NCBI RefSeq assembly: GCF_001590905.1
Contig: NZ_BCTT01000011.1
Coordinates: 248,001-312,000, forward strand
Reading direction: 5' to 3'
From: Serratia grimesii NBRC 13537
GTDB taxonomy: Bacteria > Pseudomonadota > Gammaproteobacteria > Enterobacterales > Enterobacteriaceae
DNA: 64,000 bases
The notes under the pieces were generated by a model that had not been told where the DNA came from, made no database searches, and saw only the letters and a program-made list of their open reading frames with translations. A program made the position numbers and the translations under genes. Shown piece after piece: positions 40,629 through 50,275 of this stretch; position 1 is the stretch's first letter, and each line of letters begins with the position of its first letter.

Positions 40629-41549
40629 ATGACCGACCGATTGAACGGTATTTCGGTGTTTGTCACCGCCGTGGAGGCGGGCAGCTTCGCGCTGGCAGCC
40701 AGCCGGCTGCACCTTTCACGTTCGGCGGTGGGGAAAACCATTGCCCGTCTGGAACAGCGATTGGCTGTGCGCCTGTTCCACCGGACTACGCGCAGTTTAA
40801 GTCTGACCGACGACGGCGCTCTGTTTTATGAACGTTGCTTACGGGCGCTTGAGGAGATTCGCACCGCAGAAACACTGCTGGAGTCGGGCAAACAGCAGGT
40901 CAGCGGCAGGCTAAGGGTGTCGATGCCGGTGCTGTTTGGCCGCATGTGCATTGCGCCGCTGTTGACCGGTCTGGCGCGTGAGCACCCGGGGCTGGAGCTG
41001 GAACTGTCGTTCAACGACCGCGTGGTAGATTTGATTGAGGATGGTTTTGATCTGGCGATCCGCAATGGAACGCTGGTTAGCAGCAGTGGGCTGGTGGCGC
41101 GGCATATTGGCGACCACCGTATGACGTTATGCGCTGCGCCGGTTTATCTACAACAGCATGGCGAACCGACAAGCCTTGAACAATTGACTCAGCATGACGC
41201 GGTGACTTACATGCGTGCCGGTGTGGTGCATAACTGGCTGATCCCGGATAGCGACGGCAACGTACAGGAAGTAATGCCGAACAAGCGATTGCAGATGGAT
41301 GACCTGCAGGCGATGGCGGATGCCACGGTGGCTGGGTTTGGCATTTCCTGGTTACCTTGTTGGCTGGTACGGGAATCGTTGCTGAAAGGGGAATTGGTCA
41401 GGCTGATGAGTGAGCGGCCCGGCATGTCATTTGAAGCTCACGCAGTATGGCCGCAAACGCCACATTTGTCGTTGAAGGTACGGCTGGCGGTGGATACGCT
41501 GGTGAGCAAGTTGCCCCCGAGCCTGGCGCTGGTCGAAAAAGCTTTGTAG
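40629..41549 (+). CDS. LysR-family transcriptional regulator
   Basis: The 306-residue protein starts MTDRLNGISVFVTAVEAG and has a LysR winged helix (SFALAASRLHLSRSAVGKTIARLEQRLAVRLFHRTTRSL) and an effector domain (LRVSMPVLFGRMCIAPLL; DGFDLAIRNGTLVSSSGL). It is divergent from the quinone-reductase-like gene with about 108 bases between, the classic LysR layout, so that gene is the probable target. The effector is unknown. A small hairpin GGGCGGC/GCCGCCC follows its stop. Confidence 0.88.
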   Translation: MTDRLNGISVFVTAVEAGSFALAASRLHLSRSAVGKTIARLEQRLAVRLFHRTTRSLSLTDDGALFYERCLRALEEIRTAETLLESGKQQVSGRLRVSMPVLFGRMCIAPLLTGLAREHPGLELELSFNDRVVDLIEDGFDLAIRNGTLVSSSGLVARHIGDHRMTLCAAPVYLQQHGEPTSLEQLTQHDAVTYMRAGVVHNWLIPDSDGNVQEVMPNKRLQMDDLQAMADATVAGFGISWLPCWLVRESLLKGELVRLMSERPGMSFEAHAVWPQTPHLSLKVRLAVDTLVSKLPPSLALVEKAL

Positions 41550-41576
41550 GGGCGGCTAATGCCGCCCGTAAGCGTA

Positions 41577-42239
41577 TCAGGAAGAAGCTGCGCGTTTCTT
41601 GCGCCAGATAACCACCATGGCGCCCAGCAGGCCAGCCAGTAGCAGAACCAGCGGCAGAATCATCAGCCCGGTCATTACCTGGCTTTCGTAGCGTTTCACT
41701 AACGGGATTTGACTGAAGGCGTAGCCAAGGCCGACCACTGCGCCAACCCAAATCACTGCGCTCAGCCAGTTAAAAAATTGAAAACGTGTGCTGTTCAAGC
41801 CAGAAATGCCGGCCATGGTTGGCAGCAAGGTACGGACAAAACCAAGGAAACGGCCGATCACCAGTGCCATCAGACCATGACGATTAAACAGGTTGTGCGC
41901 CCGTTGGTGATATTGGGCAGGCAGTTGCAGGAGCCAACCTTTTACCAGATTAGTGTGGCCCAGCCAGCGTCCTTGCAGGTAGCTCAACCAGCAACCAAGG
42001 CTGGCGGCGACGGTCAAAATGATCAGCGTAGGAACAAAGGCCATCACGCCCTTGGCGATCAATGCGCCGGATAGCAGCAGCAAGCTGTCGCCGGGCAAGA
42101 AGGAGGCTGGCAGTAATCCGTTTTCTAAAAATAGAGTGGTGAAAAGTACCGCATAAACCACCCAAATGACGCTTGGATCGGCAAGGGCTATAAAGTCCTG
42201 CTGCCAAAGCGCATGAACAATCTCTCGTAATACATCCAT
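41577..42239 (-). CDS. yghB: DedA-family inner-membrane protein YghB
   Basis: YghB belongs to the DedA family, linked to undecaprenyl-phosphate or lipid flipping and to cell division and pH homeostasis. The 220-residue protein starts [16 protein letters not shown] and has several hydrophobic helices and the family motifs [16 protein letters not shown] and [20 protein letters not shown] with the essential arginines. It is close to E. coli YghB in length and sequence. It is upstream of nothing on its strand and separated from metC by 153 bases. Confidence 0.94.
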   Translation of the reverse strand: MDVLREIVHALWQQDFIALADPSVIWVVYAVLFTTLFLENGLLPASFLPGDSLLLLSGALIAKGVMAFVPTLIILTVAASLGCWLSYLQGRWLGHTNLVKGWLLQLPAQYHQRAHNLFNRHGLMALVIGRFLGFVRTLLPTMAGISGLNSTRFQFFNWLSAVIWVGAVVGLGYAFSQIPLVKRYESQVMTGLMILPLVLLLAGLLGAMVVIWRKKRAASS

Positions 42240-42392
42240 TATATATCCTGTTGCATGCCGGTTGCGCCTGGAGCCACGTACTCCAGGATGCGGTGTTGAC
42301 CGTATCTGACAGTTACCCGCCTAGTGTACCGCTAATAGCTTAAGCACACATTAAACGAGGCGAATAAAGTTACCGCTGTAACAGGTGATGTA

Positions 42393-43589
42393 TCAGTGCG
42401 CGTTAGTAATACGCTCGAACCCGGCGGCGAGATCGTCGATCAGATCCTGCACGTTTTCCAGGCCAATATGCAGGCGTACCAACGTTCCGGAGAAATCGAC
42501 GCCACCCGCCGGGCGGATCGCTTCCAGTTCCTCCGGTTGGTTGGCCAGGATCAGCGACTCATAGCCTCCCCAGGAATAAGCCATGCTGAAGTGACTAAAG
42601 TTGTCCAGGTAATCGGCCAACTGCACGTCACTGAGACGTTGTTTCAGCACAAAAGAGAACAGGCCGTTGCAACCGCTGAAATCACGACGGTAAAACTCAT
42701 GGCCCTTGCAACTGGGTAGCGCGGGGTGATTGACCACAGCAACCTCGGGCCTTCCGATTAACCAGTTAGCGACTTCAATGCTGCTCTGTTGATGTTGCTT
42801 CAGACGCACACCCAACGTACGCAGCCCGCGACTGGCCATATAAGCGGTATCAGCATCCACCATTTGGCCCATCAAATAAGAGTACTCACGCAATTGATCC
42901 CAACAGCGTTGGTTCGCTACGGCAGTACCGAGCATGTAATCGGAATGACCAATAATGTATTTGGTGCCGGCCTGAATCGAAATATCGATGTCGAAGTCCA
43001 GCGCCTTGAACAGTACACCGGCGGCCCAGGTGTTATCGATCATGATCACCACGTCGGGCGCGACGGCGCGGATGGCCTGTACCATGGCGGGTATGTCTTG
43101 CACTTCCATGGTGATCGAACCGGGCGATTCGAGGAACACCACGCGCGTATTGGGCTGAATCAACCCGGCGATATCGGCGCCTATTAATGGGTCGAAGTAG
43201 GTCGTCGTTACGTTCATACGGCTCAGGATATGGGTGCAAAAATCCTGCGTGGGTTCATAGACAGAACCGGTCATCAGCAGGTGATCGCCAGCGCTGACAA
43301 AGGACAAAATGGCGTTGGAAACCGCCGCCGCACCGCAAGGATAAAGCACACAACCCGCTCCACCTTCCAGTTCGACCATCGCATCTTGCAACGCGAAATG
43401 CGTCAGAGTGCCACGTCGGCCATAAAACAGTTCACCCTGTGCGCGTTTGGCAGTAGCGTGCTTTTTGGCGGCGACGGAATCAAAGACCAGTGAAGAAGCG
43501 CGCTGGGTGATGGGATTGACTGAGCCCTGTGTATAGCGCTTGCTGCGCCCGGCGCCTATCAGGGTGGTTTCGATGTTTTTTGACGTCAT
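42393..43589 (-). CDS. metC: Cystathionine beta-lyase
   Basis: MetC cleaves cystathionine to homocysteine, pyruvate and ammonia in methionine synthesis, with PLP. The 398-residue protein has the PLP-binding Lys210 in [31 protein letters not shown], and the C-terminal [22 protein letters not shown]. Length and numbering match E. coli MetC (395). Tandem MetJ boxes lie about 65-90 bases upstream, indicating repression by MetJ with S-adenosylmethionine. Confidence 0.96.
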   Translation of the reverse strand: MTSKNIETTLIGAGRSKRYTQGSVNPITQRASSLVFDSVAAKKHATAKRAQGELFYGRRGTLTHFALQDAMVELEGGAGCVLYPCGAAAVSNAILSFVSAGDHLLMTGSVYEPTQDFCTHILSRMNVTTTYFDPLIGADIAGLIQPNTRVVFLESPGSITMEVQDIPAMVQAIRAVAPDVVIMIDNTWAAGVLFKALDFDIDISIQAGTKYIIGHSDYMLGTAVANQRCWDQLREYSYLMGQMVDADTAYMASRGLRTLGVRLKQHQQSSIEVANWLIGRPEVAVVNHPALPSCKGHEFYRRDFSGCNGLFSFVLKQRLSDVQLADYLDNFSHFSMAYSWGGYESLILANQPEELEAIRPAGGVDFSGTLVRLHIGLENVQDLIDDLAAGFERITNAH

Positions 43590-43653
43590 AGGAGCGGGCT
43601 CACCTTTATTGAATCTTCACGGGCCATTTACGTTAGCCCTTACGTTAGCATGA

Positions 43654-43677
43654 CATTTAATAGCCATCCAGACGTTT
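43654..43677 (-). promoter_or_regulatory. MetJ boxes upstream of metC
   Basis: AGACGTTT (43670-43677) matches the met box AGACGTCT at seven of eight positions, and the adjacent AGCCATCC (43662-43669) matches at five. A weaker third copy precedes them. Tandem 8-bp boxes are the MetJ operator form, and the position about 65-90 bases before metC fits. Confidence 0.7.
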
Positions 43678-43951
43678 TAACCGCCAAATGCGGAAACGGA
43701 TGCAATCCTCTGTCTGATGCTGTTCCTGCACGTCATCCTTCTGCTGGGTTGCGATTAGCAAGCGGGTTTATCGGTAAATCCGTTATGTGACGACTAAATG
43801 CGATAAAACGATGACGTTGTTGCATCTCTGTGCCGTAAAAGTGACGAAAAACCTTATAAAAGGTGCTTATAGTGCCGAACAGGCAGCGAATGGGTTAGCT
43901 GAAAAGCCTTGTGGAGGCTGCGACGGTAATTTTACCGATTATTTGGTAAAT

Positions 43952-43970
43952 AATAATGAGAACTACTATC
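43952..43970 (+). promoter_or_regulatory. Fur-box-like site upstream of exbB
   Basis: AATAATGAGAACTACTATC agrees with the 19-bp Fur consensus at 13 positions by eye. It lies about 75 bases before exbB; exbBD is iron-regulated by Fur in E. coli. The rest of the 456-base metC-exbB gap holds the metC promoter region. A 68-codon frame at 43787-43993 is not credible as a gene. Confidence 0.6.
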
Positions 43971-44045
43971 AATCCCTGAGTGGTTTGATATGATCGCACG
44001 CTGAATTATTCCTCAATTTTGATCGGTAACGGGTGGAGGCACAGC

Positions 44046-45020
44046 GTGAAAACGGCTGGCAAGAATTTAAATCAAGGATCGTTCGGTCAGGGCCGGGCGC
44101 AATGGGGCCAGGCGTTCGGCCGTGGTCTGTTAGCTTCAATGGTATTAGTGGTGGGCCTGGCCGGTAGCGCTCAGGCAGCACCGGCGGCTAATCCAGCCGT
44201 TACCGAAAGCGTTACACCGGCCGCTGCGCCTGTTGTTGCAGCCGCGCCGGAAAATGTCACACCGGTCAATCCACAACCGACCATCCAGCCGCCGGAAACC
44301 CGCGGTATGGACCTGTCCGTTTGGGGCATGTACCAACATGCCGACATCGTGGTAAAAATCGTGATGATCGGTTTGGTGTTGGCGTCTATCGTCACCTGGA
44401 CCATCTTGTTCTCTAAAGGCAGCGAACTGTTCCGCGCCAAACGCCGTCTGCGTCGCGAACAACTGGCGCTGGCCAATGTACGTTCGTTGGATGAAGCCTC
44501 TGAGCTGGCGCAGAACTTCTCTGACGAGAGTATCAGTTCCGTATTACTCAGCGATGCGCAGAACGAACTGGAGCTGTCGGCAGAGTCTAACGACAACAAT
44601 GGCATCAAGGAGCGTACCGGTTTCCGTCTGGAGCGTCGTGTCGCGGGCTACAGCCGTAACATGGGCCGTGGTAACGGCTTCCTGGCAACCATTGGCGCCA
44701 TCTCGCCGTTTGTTGGTCTGTTCGGTACCGTCTGGGGCATCATGAACAGCTTTATCGGCATCGCCCACTCGCAGACCACCAACCTGGCCGTCGTGGCACC
44801 AGGTATCGCAGAAGCGCTGCTGGCAACCGCACTGGGGCTGGTCGCAGCAATTCCTGCGGTGGTGATTTATAACATCTTTGCCCGTGTGATCAGCGGTCAT
44901 CGTGCCCAGGTGGGTGACGTGGCGGCGCAGGTTCTGTTACTGCTGGGTCGCGATTTGGATCTGGCCGCCACGGCACAAGCCAAACGTTCACAGCATTCAC
45001 AGCAACTGCGGGTGGGGTGA
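44046..45020 (+). CDS. exbB: TonB-system proton channel protein ExbB
   Basis: ExbB forms the pentameric proton channel that energises TonB. The GTG start is chosen because GGAGG stands seven bases before it; an upstream TTG lacks one. The 324-residue protein has an N-terminal signal-like stretch and an Ala/Pro-rich linker ([21 protein letters not shown]), then three membrane helices: [39 protein letters not shown], and [21 protein letters not shown]. The long N-terminal extension is typical of the Serratia/Yersinia type. It is followed by exbD after three bases. Confidence 0.95.
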   Translation: MKTAGKNLNQGSFGQGRAQWGQAFGRGLLASMVLVVGLAGSAQAAPAANPAVTESVTPAAAPVVAAAPENVTPVNPQPTIQPPETRGMDLSVWGMYQHADIVVKIVMIGLVLASIVTWTILFSKGSELFRAKRRLRREQLALANVRSLDEASELAQNFSDESISSVLLSDAQNELELSAESNDNNGIKERTGFRLERRVAGYSRNMGRGNGFLATIGAISPFVGLFGTVWGIMNSFIGIAHSQTTNLAVVAPGIAEALLATALGLVAAIPAVVIYNIFARVISGHRAQVGDVAAQVLLLLGRDLDLAATAQAKRSQHSQQLRVG

Positions 45021-45023
45021 GTT

Positions 45024-45446
45024 ATGGCGATGCGCTTAAATGAAGATCTGGACGACAGCGGCGAACTGCATGAAATCAACGTGACGCCGTTTATCGACGT
45101 CATGTTGGTGCTGTTGATCATCTTTATGGTGGCCGCGCCGCTGGCAACGGTAGATATCCGTGTCGATCTCCCGGCTTCTTCCGCCAAACCGCAACCGCGC
45201 CCGGAAAAACCGGTGTTCTTGTCGGTGAAAGCGGACAAACAGCTCTATGTTGGCGAACAGGCGGTCAGTGCCGACCAACTGACGTCAGTGCTGGACCAGC
45301 GGACGCAGGCGAACAAAGAGACCACCATCTTCTTCCAGGCGGATAAGAGCGTGGACTACGAAACGCTGATGAGCGTAATGGATACGCTGCGTAAAGCCGG
45401 TTACCTGAAAGTAGGGCTGGTGGGAATGGAAGGTGCCGCCAAGTAG
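45024..45446 (+). CDS. exbD: TonB-system proton channel protein ExbD
   Basis: ExbD has one membrane helix with the proton-carrying Asp25 in TPFIDVMLVLLIIF and a periplasmic domain that meets TonB (KADKQLYVGEQAV; SVMDTLRKAGYLKVGLVG). The 140-residue length is normal. It lies three bases after exbB. A bidirectional terminator follows. Confidence 0.97.
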   Translation: MAMRLNEDLDDSGELHEINVTPFIDVMLVLLIIFMVAAPLATVDIRVDLPASSAKPQPRPEKPVFLSVKADKQLYVGEQAVSADQLTSVLDQRTQANKETTIFFQADKSVDYETLMSVMDTLRKAGYLKVGLVGMEGAAK

Positions 45447-45468
45447 CGGACTGACATCACCAACGAAG

Positions 45469-45494
45469 AAAAGGGCGCTCAGGCGCCCTTTTTT
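45469..45494. terminator. Bidirectional terminator between exbD and the shikimate-dehydrogenase-like gene
   Basis: Stem GGGCGC/GCGCCC (45473-45488, loop TCAG) is flanked by A residues on the left and six T residues on the right; it follows exbD by about 25 bases. Confidence 0.85.
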
Positions 45495-45515
45495 ACGTCA
45501 AGAGTTCAAAAGTAT

Positions 45516-46334
45516 TTAGCCGCGAGCATGTGCCGCAGCACGGGCGATTTGCTCATCGGTAGGACGTACGCCGGTGTAGAGCACAAACTGTTCCAGCGCT
45601 TGCAGCGCAATCACTTCTGCACCGGTAATCACTTGTTTACCGTGCTCGCGTCCGTAACGAACCAGCGGTGTTTCCGCTGGTAGCGCCACCACGTCGAAGA
45701 CAATTTTTGCTGCATCGATAGTCGCGGGAGCAAAGGCCAGTTGATCGGCTTCTGTTCCCCCGGCCATGCCGATTGGCGTTACGTTGATCACCATTTCTAC
45801 GTTTAAATCACCGACGTCTGCCAGCCATTGATAGCCATAGGCATTTGCCAGCGCCTGGCCCGCTTGTGGGTTACGGGCAATGATATGGCCATATTTAAAA
45901 CCGGCGTCACGCAGTGCGGCGGTGACCGCTTTCGCCATACCACCGCTGCCGCGCAGCGCAAAGGAGGTTTCTGCTGGGATCTGGTGCTGCGCCAGTAGTT
46001 TGGCGATGGCGATATAATCGGTGTTGTAAGCCCGCAGAAAACCGTTGTCATTGACGATGGTATTGACTGATTCAATTGCCGTGGCGGAAGCATCCAACTC
46101 GTCCAGGAAAGGAATGCAGCTCTCTTTGAATGGCATCGATACTGCGCAACCGCGGATACCCAGTGCACGTACGCCACCGACTGCGGCTTTAATATCTTGG
46201 GTGGTGAAAGCCTTGTAGATAAAGTTGAGATCCAGTTCCTGGTACAGGTAGTTGTGGAAGCGGGTCCCGAAGTTACCTGGGCGTCCGGCCAGCGACATGC
46301 ACAGTTGGGTGTCTTTATTAATCTCACGACTCAT
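45516..46334 (-). CDS. Shikimate 5-dehydrogenase-like protein (AroE paralogue)
   Basis: The start at MSREINKDTQLCMSL follows AAGGAG about seven bases upstream. The 272-residue protein is an AroE-fold enzyme: SMPFKESCIPFLDELD supplies the catalytic Lys, NTDYIAIAKLL the catalytic Asp, and LRGSGGMAKAVTAAL the NADP-binding glycine motif. It fits the SdhL/HI0607-like branch, whose role outside the main shikimate pathway is unclear. It lies 31 bases after scrR on the same strand, so it may be co-transcribed with the sucrose repressor gene, although no sugar link is evident. Confidence 0.85.
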   Translation of the reverse strand: MSREINKDTQLCMSLAGRPGNFGTRFHNYLYQELDLNFIYKAFTTQDIKAAVGGVRALGIRGCAVSMPFKESCIPFLDELDASATAIESVNTIVNDNGFLRAYNTDYIAIAKLLAQHQIPAETSFALRGSGGMAKAVTAALRDAGFKYGHIIARNPQAGQALANAYGYQWLADVGDLNVEMVINVTPIGMAGGTEADQLAFAPATIDAAKIVFDVVALPAETPLVRYGREHGKQVITGAEVIALQALEQFVLYTGVRPTDEQIARAAAHARG

Positions 46335-46365
46335 GATGAGCTCCTTAACCGGGAAAAAGAAAAAC

Positions 46366-47409
46366 CTAGTGCTGGTCGAGCAGTGCTTTAGAACCGGCAT
46401 GTCGCCAGTGGATGCTGCCCGGCAGGTAGAGCGCATTCTGCTCTAATGGCCGCTCGTCAATCAGTGTGCTGACCATGTCGAAACTGTGTTGTGCCAAAGC
46501 ACGGCAGTCCTGCGCCACGGTGTCGATTTTCAGCGTGAGGCCGTCGAACAGGTAGTGATCGTCGAAGCTGCACAGATGCAGATCGCTTTCCATTAACTGG
46601 TGCTGGTTCAGGTAACGCAGTACCCCTTCCAGTAGGCCACAGGCGGCGGTAAATAACGCTTTTGGCGGCCTACCTAGCTGCGCGCACAGCTGAGCAAACA
46701 TTTCGTAACCGGAGCTGGGGTGGTAATTACCGTTGATGATCCATTCTGGTTTACAGATAACCCCGGCGCGTTCCAGACCGAGCTGAAAACCTGCCAGTCG
46801 ATCACGTGTGGGTGAAATGCGGGGTTGGCCGCCAAGGAAGTAGAATTCGTCCGGATGTTGGCGCGCGATGTTTTCCACCAGCGTAGCGGTCGAGGTGAGC
46901 GAGTCGGTGATCACCAGAGGCAGATCGGAACCAGTAATCAGACGGTCCATCTGTACTACAGGCAGGCCGGCGTTGATCTTTTGGTATTCCGCATCGTTGA
47001 GCTGGCTGGAAGCGACAATCAGACCATCGACCTGACGTTGTACCAGGCTGTTCACGGCCATCATTTCCTGCGCCGGGTTCTCATCGGTACAGGCGATCAG
47101 CAACTGTAAACCGGCCTCGCGACACAGGGTTTCCAGCTCGCGTGAAATTACCGCAAAACCGTAGTTGGTCATTTCCGGCACAACCAGCCCCAACGTATGG
47201 CTACGAGAAGAGCGCAGCGAACGGGCGTGGAAGCTGGGTTGGTAGTGGTGCTCAGCGGCTAACGCCAAGATACGATCGCGGGTGTCATCAGACACCCGGT
47301 ACTCCTTGCTACGGCCATTGAGCACCAGACTGGCGGTCGATTTAGACACGCCTGCCAGTGCGGCAATATCACTGATGGTTATGCGTTTATTTTTTTTCAC
47401 TGACGGCAT
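46366..47409 (-). CDS. scrR: Sucrose operon repressor ScrR (LacI family)
   Basis: ScrR represses sucrose genes and is released by fructose or its phosphate. The 347-residue protein has a LacI HTH ([23 protein letters not shown]), the hinge region, and a periplasmic-binding-like effector domain ([19 protein letters not shown]). It lies 21 bases after scrB at the end of the operon, as in the classic scr regulon. Its operators are probably the three GCTAAACCGGTTTAGC-like sites at scrY and scrK. Confidence 0.9.
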   Translation of the reverse strand: MPSVKKNKRITISDIAALAGVSKSTASLVLNGRSKEYRVSDDTRDRILALAAEHHYQPSFHARSLRSSRSHTLGLVVPEMTNYGFAVISRELETLCREAGLQLLIACTDENPAQEMMAVNSLVQRQVDGLIVASSQLNDAEYQKINAGLPVVQMDRLITGSDLPLVITDSLTSTATLVENIARQHPDEFYFLGGQPRISPTRDRLAGFQLGLERAGVICKPEWIINGNYHPSSGYEMFAQLCAQLGRPPKALFTAACGLLEGVLRYLNQHQLMESDLHLCSFDDHYLFDGLTLKIDTVAQDCRALAQHSFDMVSTLIDERPLEQNALYLPGSIHWRHAGSKALLDQH

Positions 47410-47430
47410 CTGAGTTCATCGAAGGATGCG

Positions 47431-48840
47431 TCATTCTAGCATGCATGGCGTCAGCGACCAGTGTTCGAGCGCCAGGTGTGCTTCACCACGCAGTTGCAAC
47501 AGAGGTTGTGGGCCAGGGAAGTAGCGCGCACTCATGACCGCTTCGCCGTGGTTGATAAAGATCTCCACGCTGGAACGATCGAACAGTATCTGCAAGTGGG
47601 CCAGATTACCGCGCCAATAGCGGTGTTCAGGTTGCCCGCTACGCAGGTTGTTGCGTGTCAGCCGCAACAAGCCTCCGTCCCAGTCCAGTGTCATTGCGTC
47701 GCCGAAGTTTGCATTGAATTTCCCCCCTGGCGTCAGCAGCAGTTCCGCGCTATCGATGGGCCAGCACGGTGCATTGTCGGCGACACCTTGCCATTGTCGG
47801 CTTTCGCCTCGCAGCTGTTGCAGTTCGCGTGCCGGCTGTTGGTAAAGTTTGCCGTTATGCAGTGACAGTTCACGCGGGCAAGTCATGATGTGGATCCAGC
47901 CATATTGCCGTGTCGGATGATAATCCTCATCCTGTTCTGGCACGCCCATCCAGCCGACCAGTAACCGGCGGCCATCTTCGGCCTGGGTGGTCTGTGGTGC
48001 ATAGAATTCGAACCCGGCATCCAATTCGTGAAATGCATCATGTTTAAACGCTGCCTGCTGATAATCCAGTTTACCTATCAGGTAACCTGCCTGATAAACG
48101 TTGAGGTAACGCTCGGCCTGCGCTTCAAGCCCTTGTGGGCAGCAGATCAACACCTCAACGCCATCCAGCGTGAACAGATCCGGGCATTCCCACATATAAC
48201 CGAAATCGCCGATGCCGTTTAGCTGTGAACCGGCAATATCACCCAGAAACTGCCAGTTACGTAGATCGTCGGAACGCAGCAACAGCACTTTGCCACGATC
48301 TTGCAGATCACGCGCACCGAGCACCATGTACCACGCGTTCTGATGGTGCCAGACTTTCGGATCGCGGACATGGCCGGTATAGCCTGCCGGTAGTGGCAAC
48401 ACTGGGCCGAGTTTGTCATAGCCGCCTTGCGTATTCTCTTGCGCCAGGCACTGGTAAGCGGTGCGAGAGCCATCGGGGTATTTTACGTTGCCGGTATATA
48501 CCAACATGATTTTTTCGTCCGCTACGACCGCTGAGCCTGAATAACAGCCGTGGCTGTCGTAACAGGCGCCGGGGACCAATGCTATCGGTTGATGCTGCCA
48601 ATTGATCAGATCCGTCGATTGCCAGTGACCCCAGCATTTGTTGCGATGTTCGCAGCCCAGCGGATTCCACTGATAGAACAGGTGATAGACGCCGTTATGC
48701 TGAATGAACCCATTGGGATCGTTAAGCAGGCCGACGCTTGGTGCCAGATGCCACGCCGGTCGGTGTGGATCGCTCAGTGCTTTTGGTATTCCGCTCATCA
48801 AGGCCCTAATGGCCTGTTTCATTAAATGTTGTTCTTCCAT
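47431..48840 (-). CDS. scrB: Sucrose-6-phosphate hydrolase (GH32)
   Basis: ScrB splits sucrose-6-phosphate, delivered by ScrA, to glucose-6-phosphate and fructose. The 469-residue GH32 protein has the nucleophile Asp41 in LLNDPNG, the transition-state stabiliser Asp160 in VRDPKVW, and the acid/base Glu218 in WECPDLF. Its ATG overlaps the scrA stop by one base (TAATG), so the two are coupled. All catalytic residues are present. Confidence 0.95.
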   Translation of the reverse strand: MEEQHLMKQAIRALMSGIPKALSDPHRPAWHLAPSVGLLNDPNGFIQHNGVYHLFYQWNPLGCEHRNKCWGHWQSTDLINWQHQPIALVPGACYDSHGCYSGSAVVADEKIMLVYTGNVKYPDGSRTAYQCLAQENTQGGYDKLGPVLPLPAGYTGHVRDPKVWHHQNAWYMVLGARDLQDRGKVLLLRSDDLRNWQFLGDIAGSQLNGIGDFGYMWECPDLFTLDGVEVLICCPQGLEAQAERYLNVYQAGYLIGKLDYQQAAFKHDAFHELDAGFEFYAPQTTQAEDGRRLLVGWMGVPEQDEDYHPTRQYGWIHIMTCPRELSLHNGKLYQQPARELQQLRGESRQWQGVADNAPCWPIDSAELLLTPGGKFNANFGDAMTLDWDGGLLRLTRNNLRSGQPEHRYWRGNLAHLQILFDRSSVEIFINHGEAVMSARYFPGPQPLLQLRGEAHLALEHWSLTPCMLE

Positions 48841-50210
48841 TATTCACTGTCCGTTTTGTATTTCAGCAACAACGAGAGAATGAAAGCGCTGCCGAAGGCG
48901 ATCACCAGACCAATGATATAGCTGACCAGTGAACTGGCCTGCACGATCGCCATCCCTGGGATTGCCGTTAGCCCGACCGCGTTCATACCGACATGATTGG
49001 CCACGACCCAGGCTCCACCGAGCGCACCGCCCGCCAGCGCCGCCAGGAAGGGTTTCACAAAACGCAGGTTGATGCCGAACAGCGCGGCTTCGGTAATGCC
49101 AAGCATGGCGGAAAAGGCCGAGGGGACGGCGATGGCTTTGATTTTGGCATCACGGGTTTTGAAATACACGGCCAGACAGGCACCCCCCTGAGCAATATTG
49201 GCCATAGACCAGATCGGCAGCAGGAAGTTAACGCCAATATTGGGGTTACCGAGTAGCCCAGCTTCAACGGCATGGAAACTGTGATGAATTCCGGTGATGA
49301 CGATAGCGGAATACAGGCCACCGAACAGCAAGCCGGCAAACCAACCGGCATGGGTGATCAGTGTGCTGAGTACCAGGGAGATACCGTCACCCAGCGCGCG
49401 GCCGGCCGGGCCGATAAACAGCATGGCGACGAAGCCGGAGATCACCACCGTCAGGAACGGTGTCAGGATCAGATCCAGCGCGTTGGGGATCACTCTGCGC
49501 AGTTGTTTTTCCAACATGCTCATAAACCACACCGTCAGCAGCACCGGGAACACCGTGCCCTGATAACCGATCATGGCGATCTCCAACCCGAAGAAATCCA
49601 TGGTGTGGAAACCACTGGCGACGCCCCAGGCATTGGTCAGCGCCGGATGAGTCAAAATACCGCCGAGTGTCGCACCCAGATAGGGATTACCACCAAATTC
49701 ACGTGCGGCGGTAAAGCCGATCAGGATCGGTAAAATAATAAATGCCGCTGAGCTGAACATGTCCAGCATCACGAACACGGCACTGTTTGCATCGGCCCAG
49801 CCGTAGGTTTTCACCATGCCAAGCAGGCCCATTAATAGGCCGGAGGCGACGATAGCCGGGATTATTGGGACAAAGATGTTCGACAGCAGGCGAGCGATAC
49901 GTTGCAGTGGATTAAGCTTTTTAGCCGCGATGTCGGCGGCTTCAGACTTGCTGGATTCGTTGATACCAGCTGCCTTGATGAATTCTGCATGTACCTTGTT
50001 GACCAGCCCAGTGCCGAAAATCACCTGGATCTGCCCGGCGTTACTGAAGCAACCTTTCACACCTTCAAGCTTACCGATCGCGACCTTGTCCATCTTGCTG
50101 TCATCGATCAGCACCAGGCGCAAGCGTGTGGCGCAATGGGCGGCGCTGGCGATATTCTCTTTGCCGCCAAGCAGCGGCAACAGCGCGTTAGCGGTTGCGG
50201 TAATGTCCAT
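48840..50210 (-). CDS. scrA: Sucrose-specific PTS EIIBC permease
   Basis: ScrA imports and phosphorylates sucrose. The 456-residue protein has an N-terminal IIB domain with phospho-Cys26 (AAHCATRLRLVL), a linker, and a IIC domain of about ten hydrophobic segments (IARLLSNIFVPIIPAIVASG; GIHHSFHAVEAGLLG; FGINLRFVKPFLAA). No IIA domain is fused, so it relies on a separate IIA, probably glucose IIA. It lies downstream of scrY with a terminator-like hairpin between, and overlaps scrB. Confidence 0.95.
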   Translation of the reverse strand: MDITATANALLPLLGGKENIASAAHCATRLRLVLIDDSKMDKVAIGKLEGVKGCFSNAGQIQVIFGTGLVNKVHAEFIKAAGINESSKSEAADIAAKKLNPLQRIARLLSNIFVPIIPAIVASGLLMGLLGMVKTYGWADANSAVFVMLDMFSSAAFIILPILIGFTAAREFGGNPYLGATLGGILTHPALTNAWGVASGFHTMDFFGLEIAMIGYQGTVFPVLLTVWFMSMLEKQLRRVIPNALDLILTPFLTVVISGFVAMLFIGPAGRALGDGISLVLSTLITHAGWFAGLLFGGLYSAIVITGIHHSFHAVEAGLLGNPNIGVNFLLPIWSMANIAQGGACLAVYFKTRDAKIKAIAVPSAFSAMLGITEAALFGINLRFVKPFLAALAGGALGGAWVVANHVGMNAVGLTAIPGMAIVQASSLVSYIIGLVIAFGSAFILSLLLKYKTDSE

Positions 50211-50227
50211 GTTTACTCCCTTTATAA

Positions 50228-50258
50228 ATAAAAATGCCGCCGCAGTAGTTTGCGGCGG
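50228..50258 (-). terminator. Intra-operon hairpin with T-run between scrY and scrA
   Basis: On the minus strand the stem CCGCCGCA/TGCGGCGG (50237-50258, six-base loop) is followed by ATTTTTATTT-like sequence. It stands 26 bases from the scrA start, within the scrYAB transcript. It could be an attenuator that makes the porin mRNA more abundant than the permease mRNA. Confidence 0.6.
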
Positions 50259-50275
50259 AAATCAGCCCTTCAGCG

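Noticed and set aside
43787-43993. 68-codon frame between metC and exbB.
   Set aside because: It covers the exbB promoter and the Fur-like site, has no clear ribosome site and no motif.
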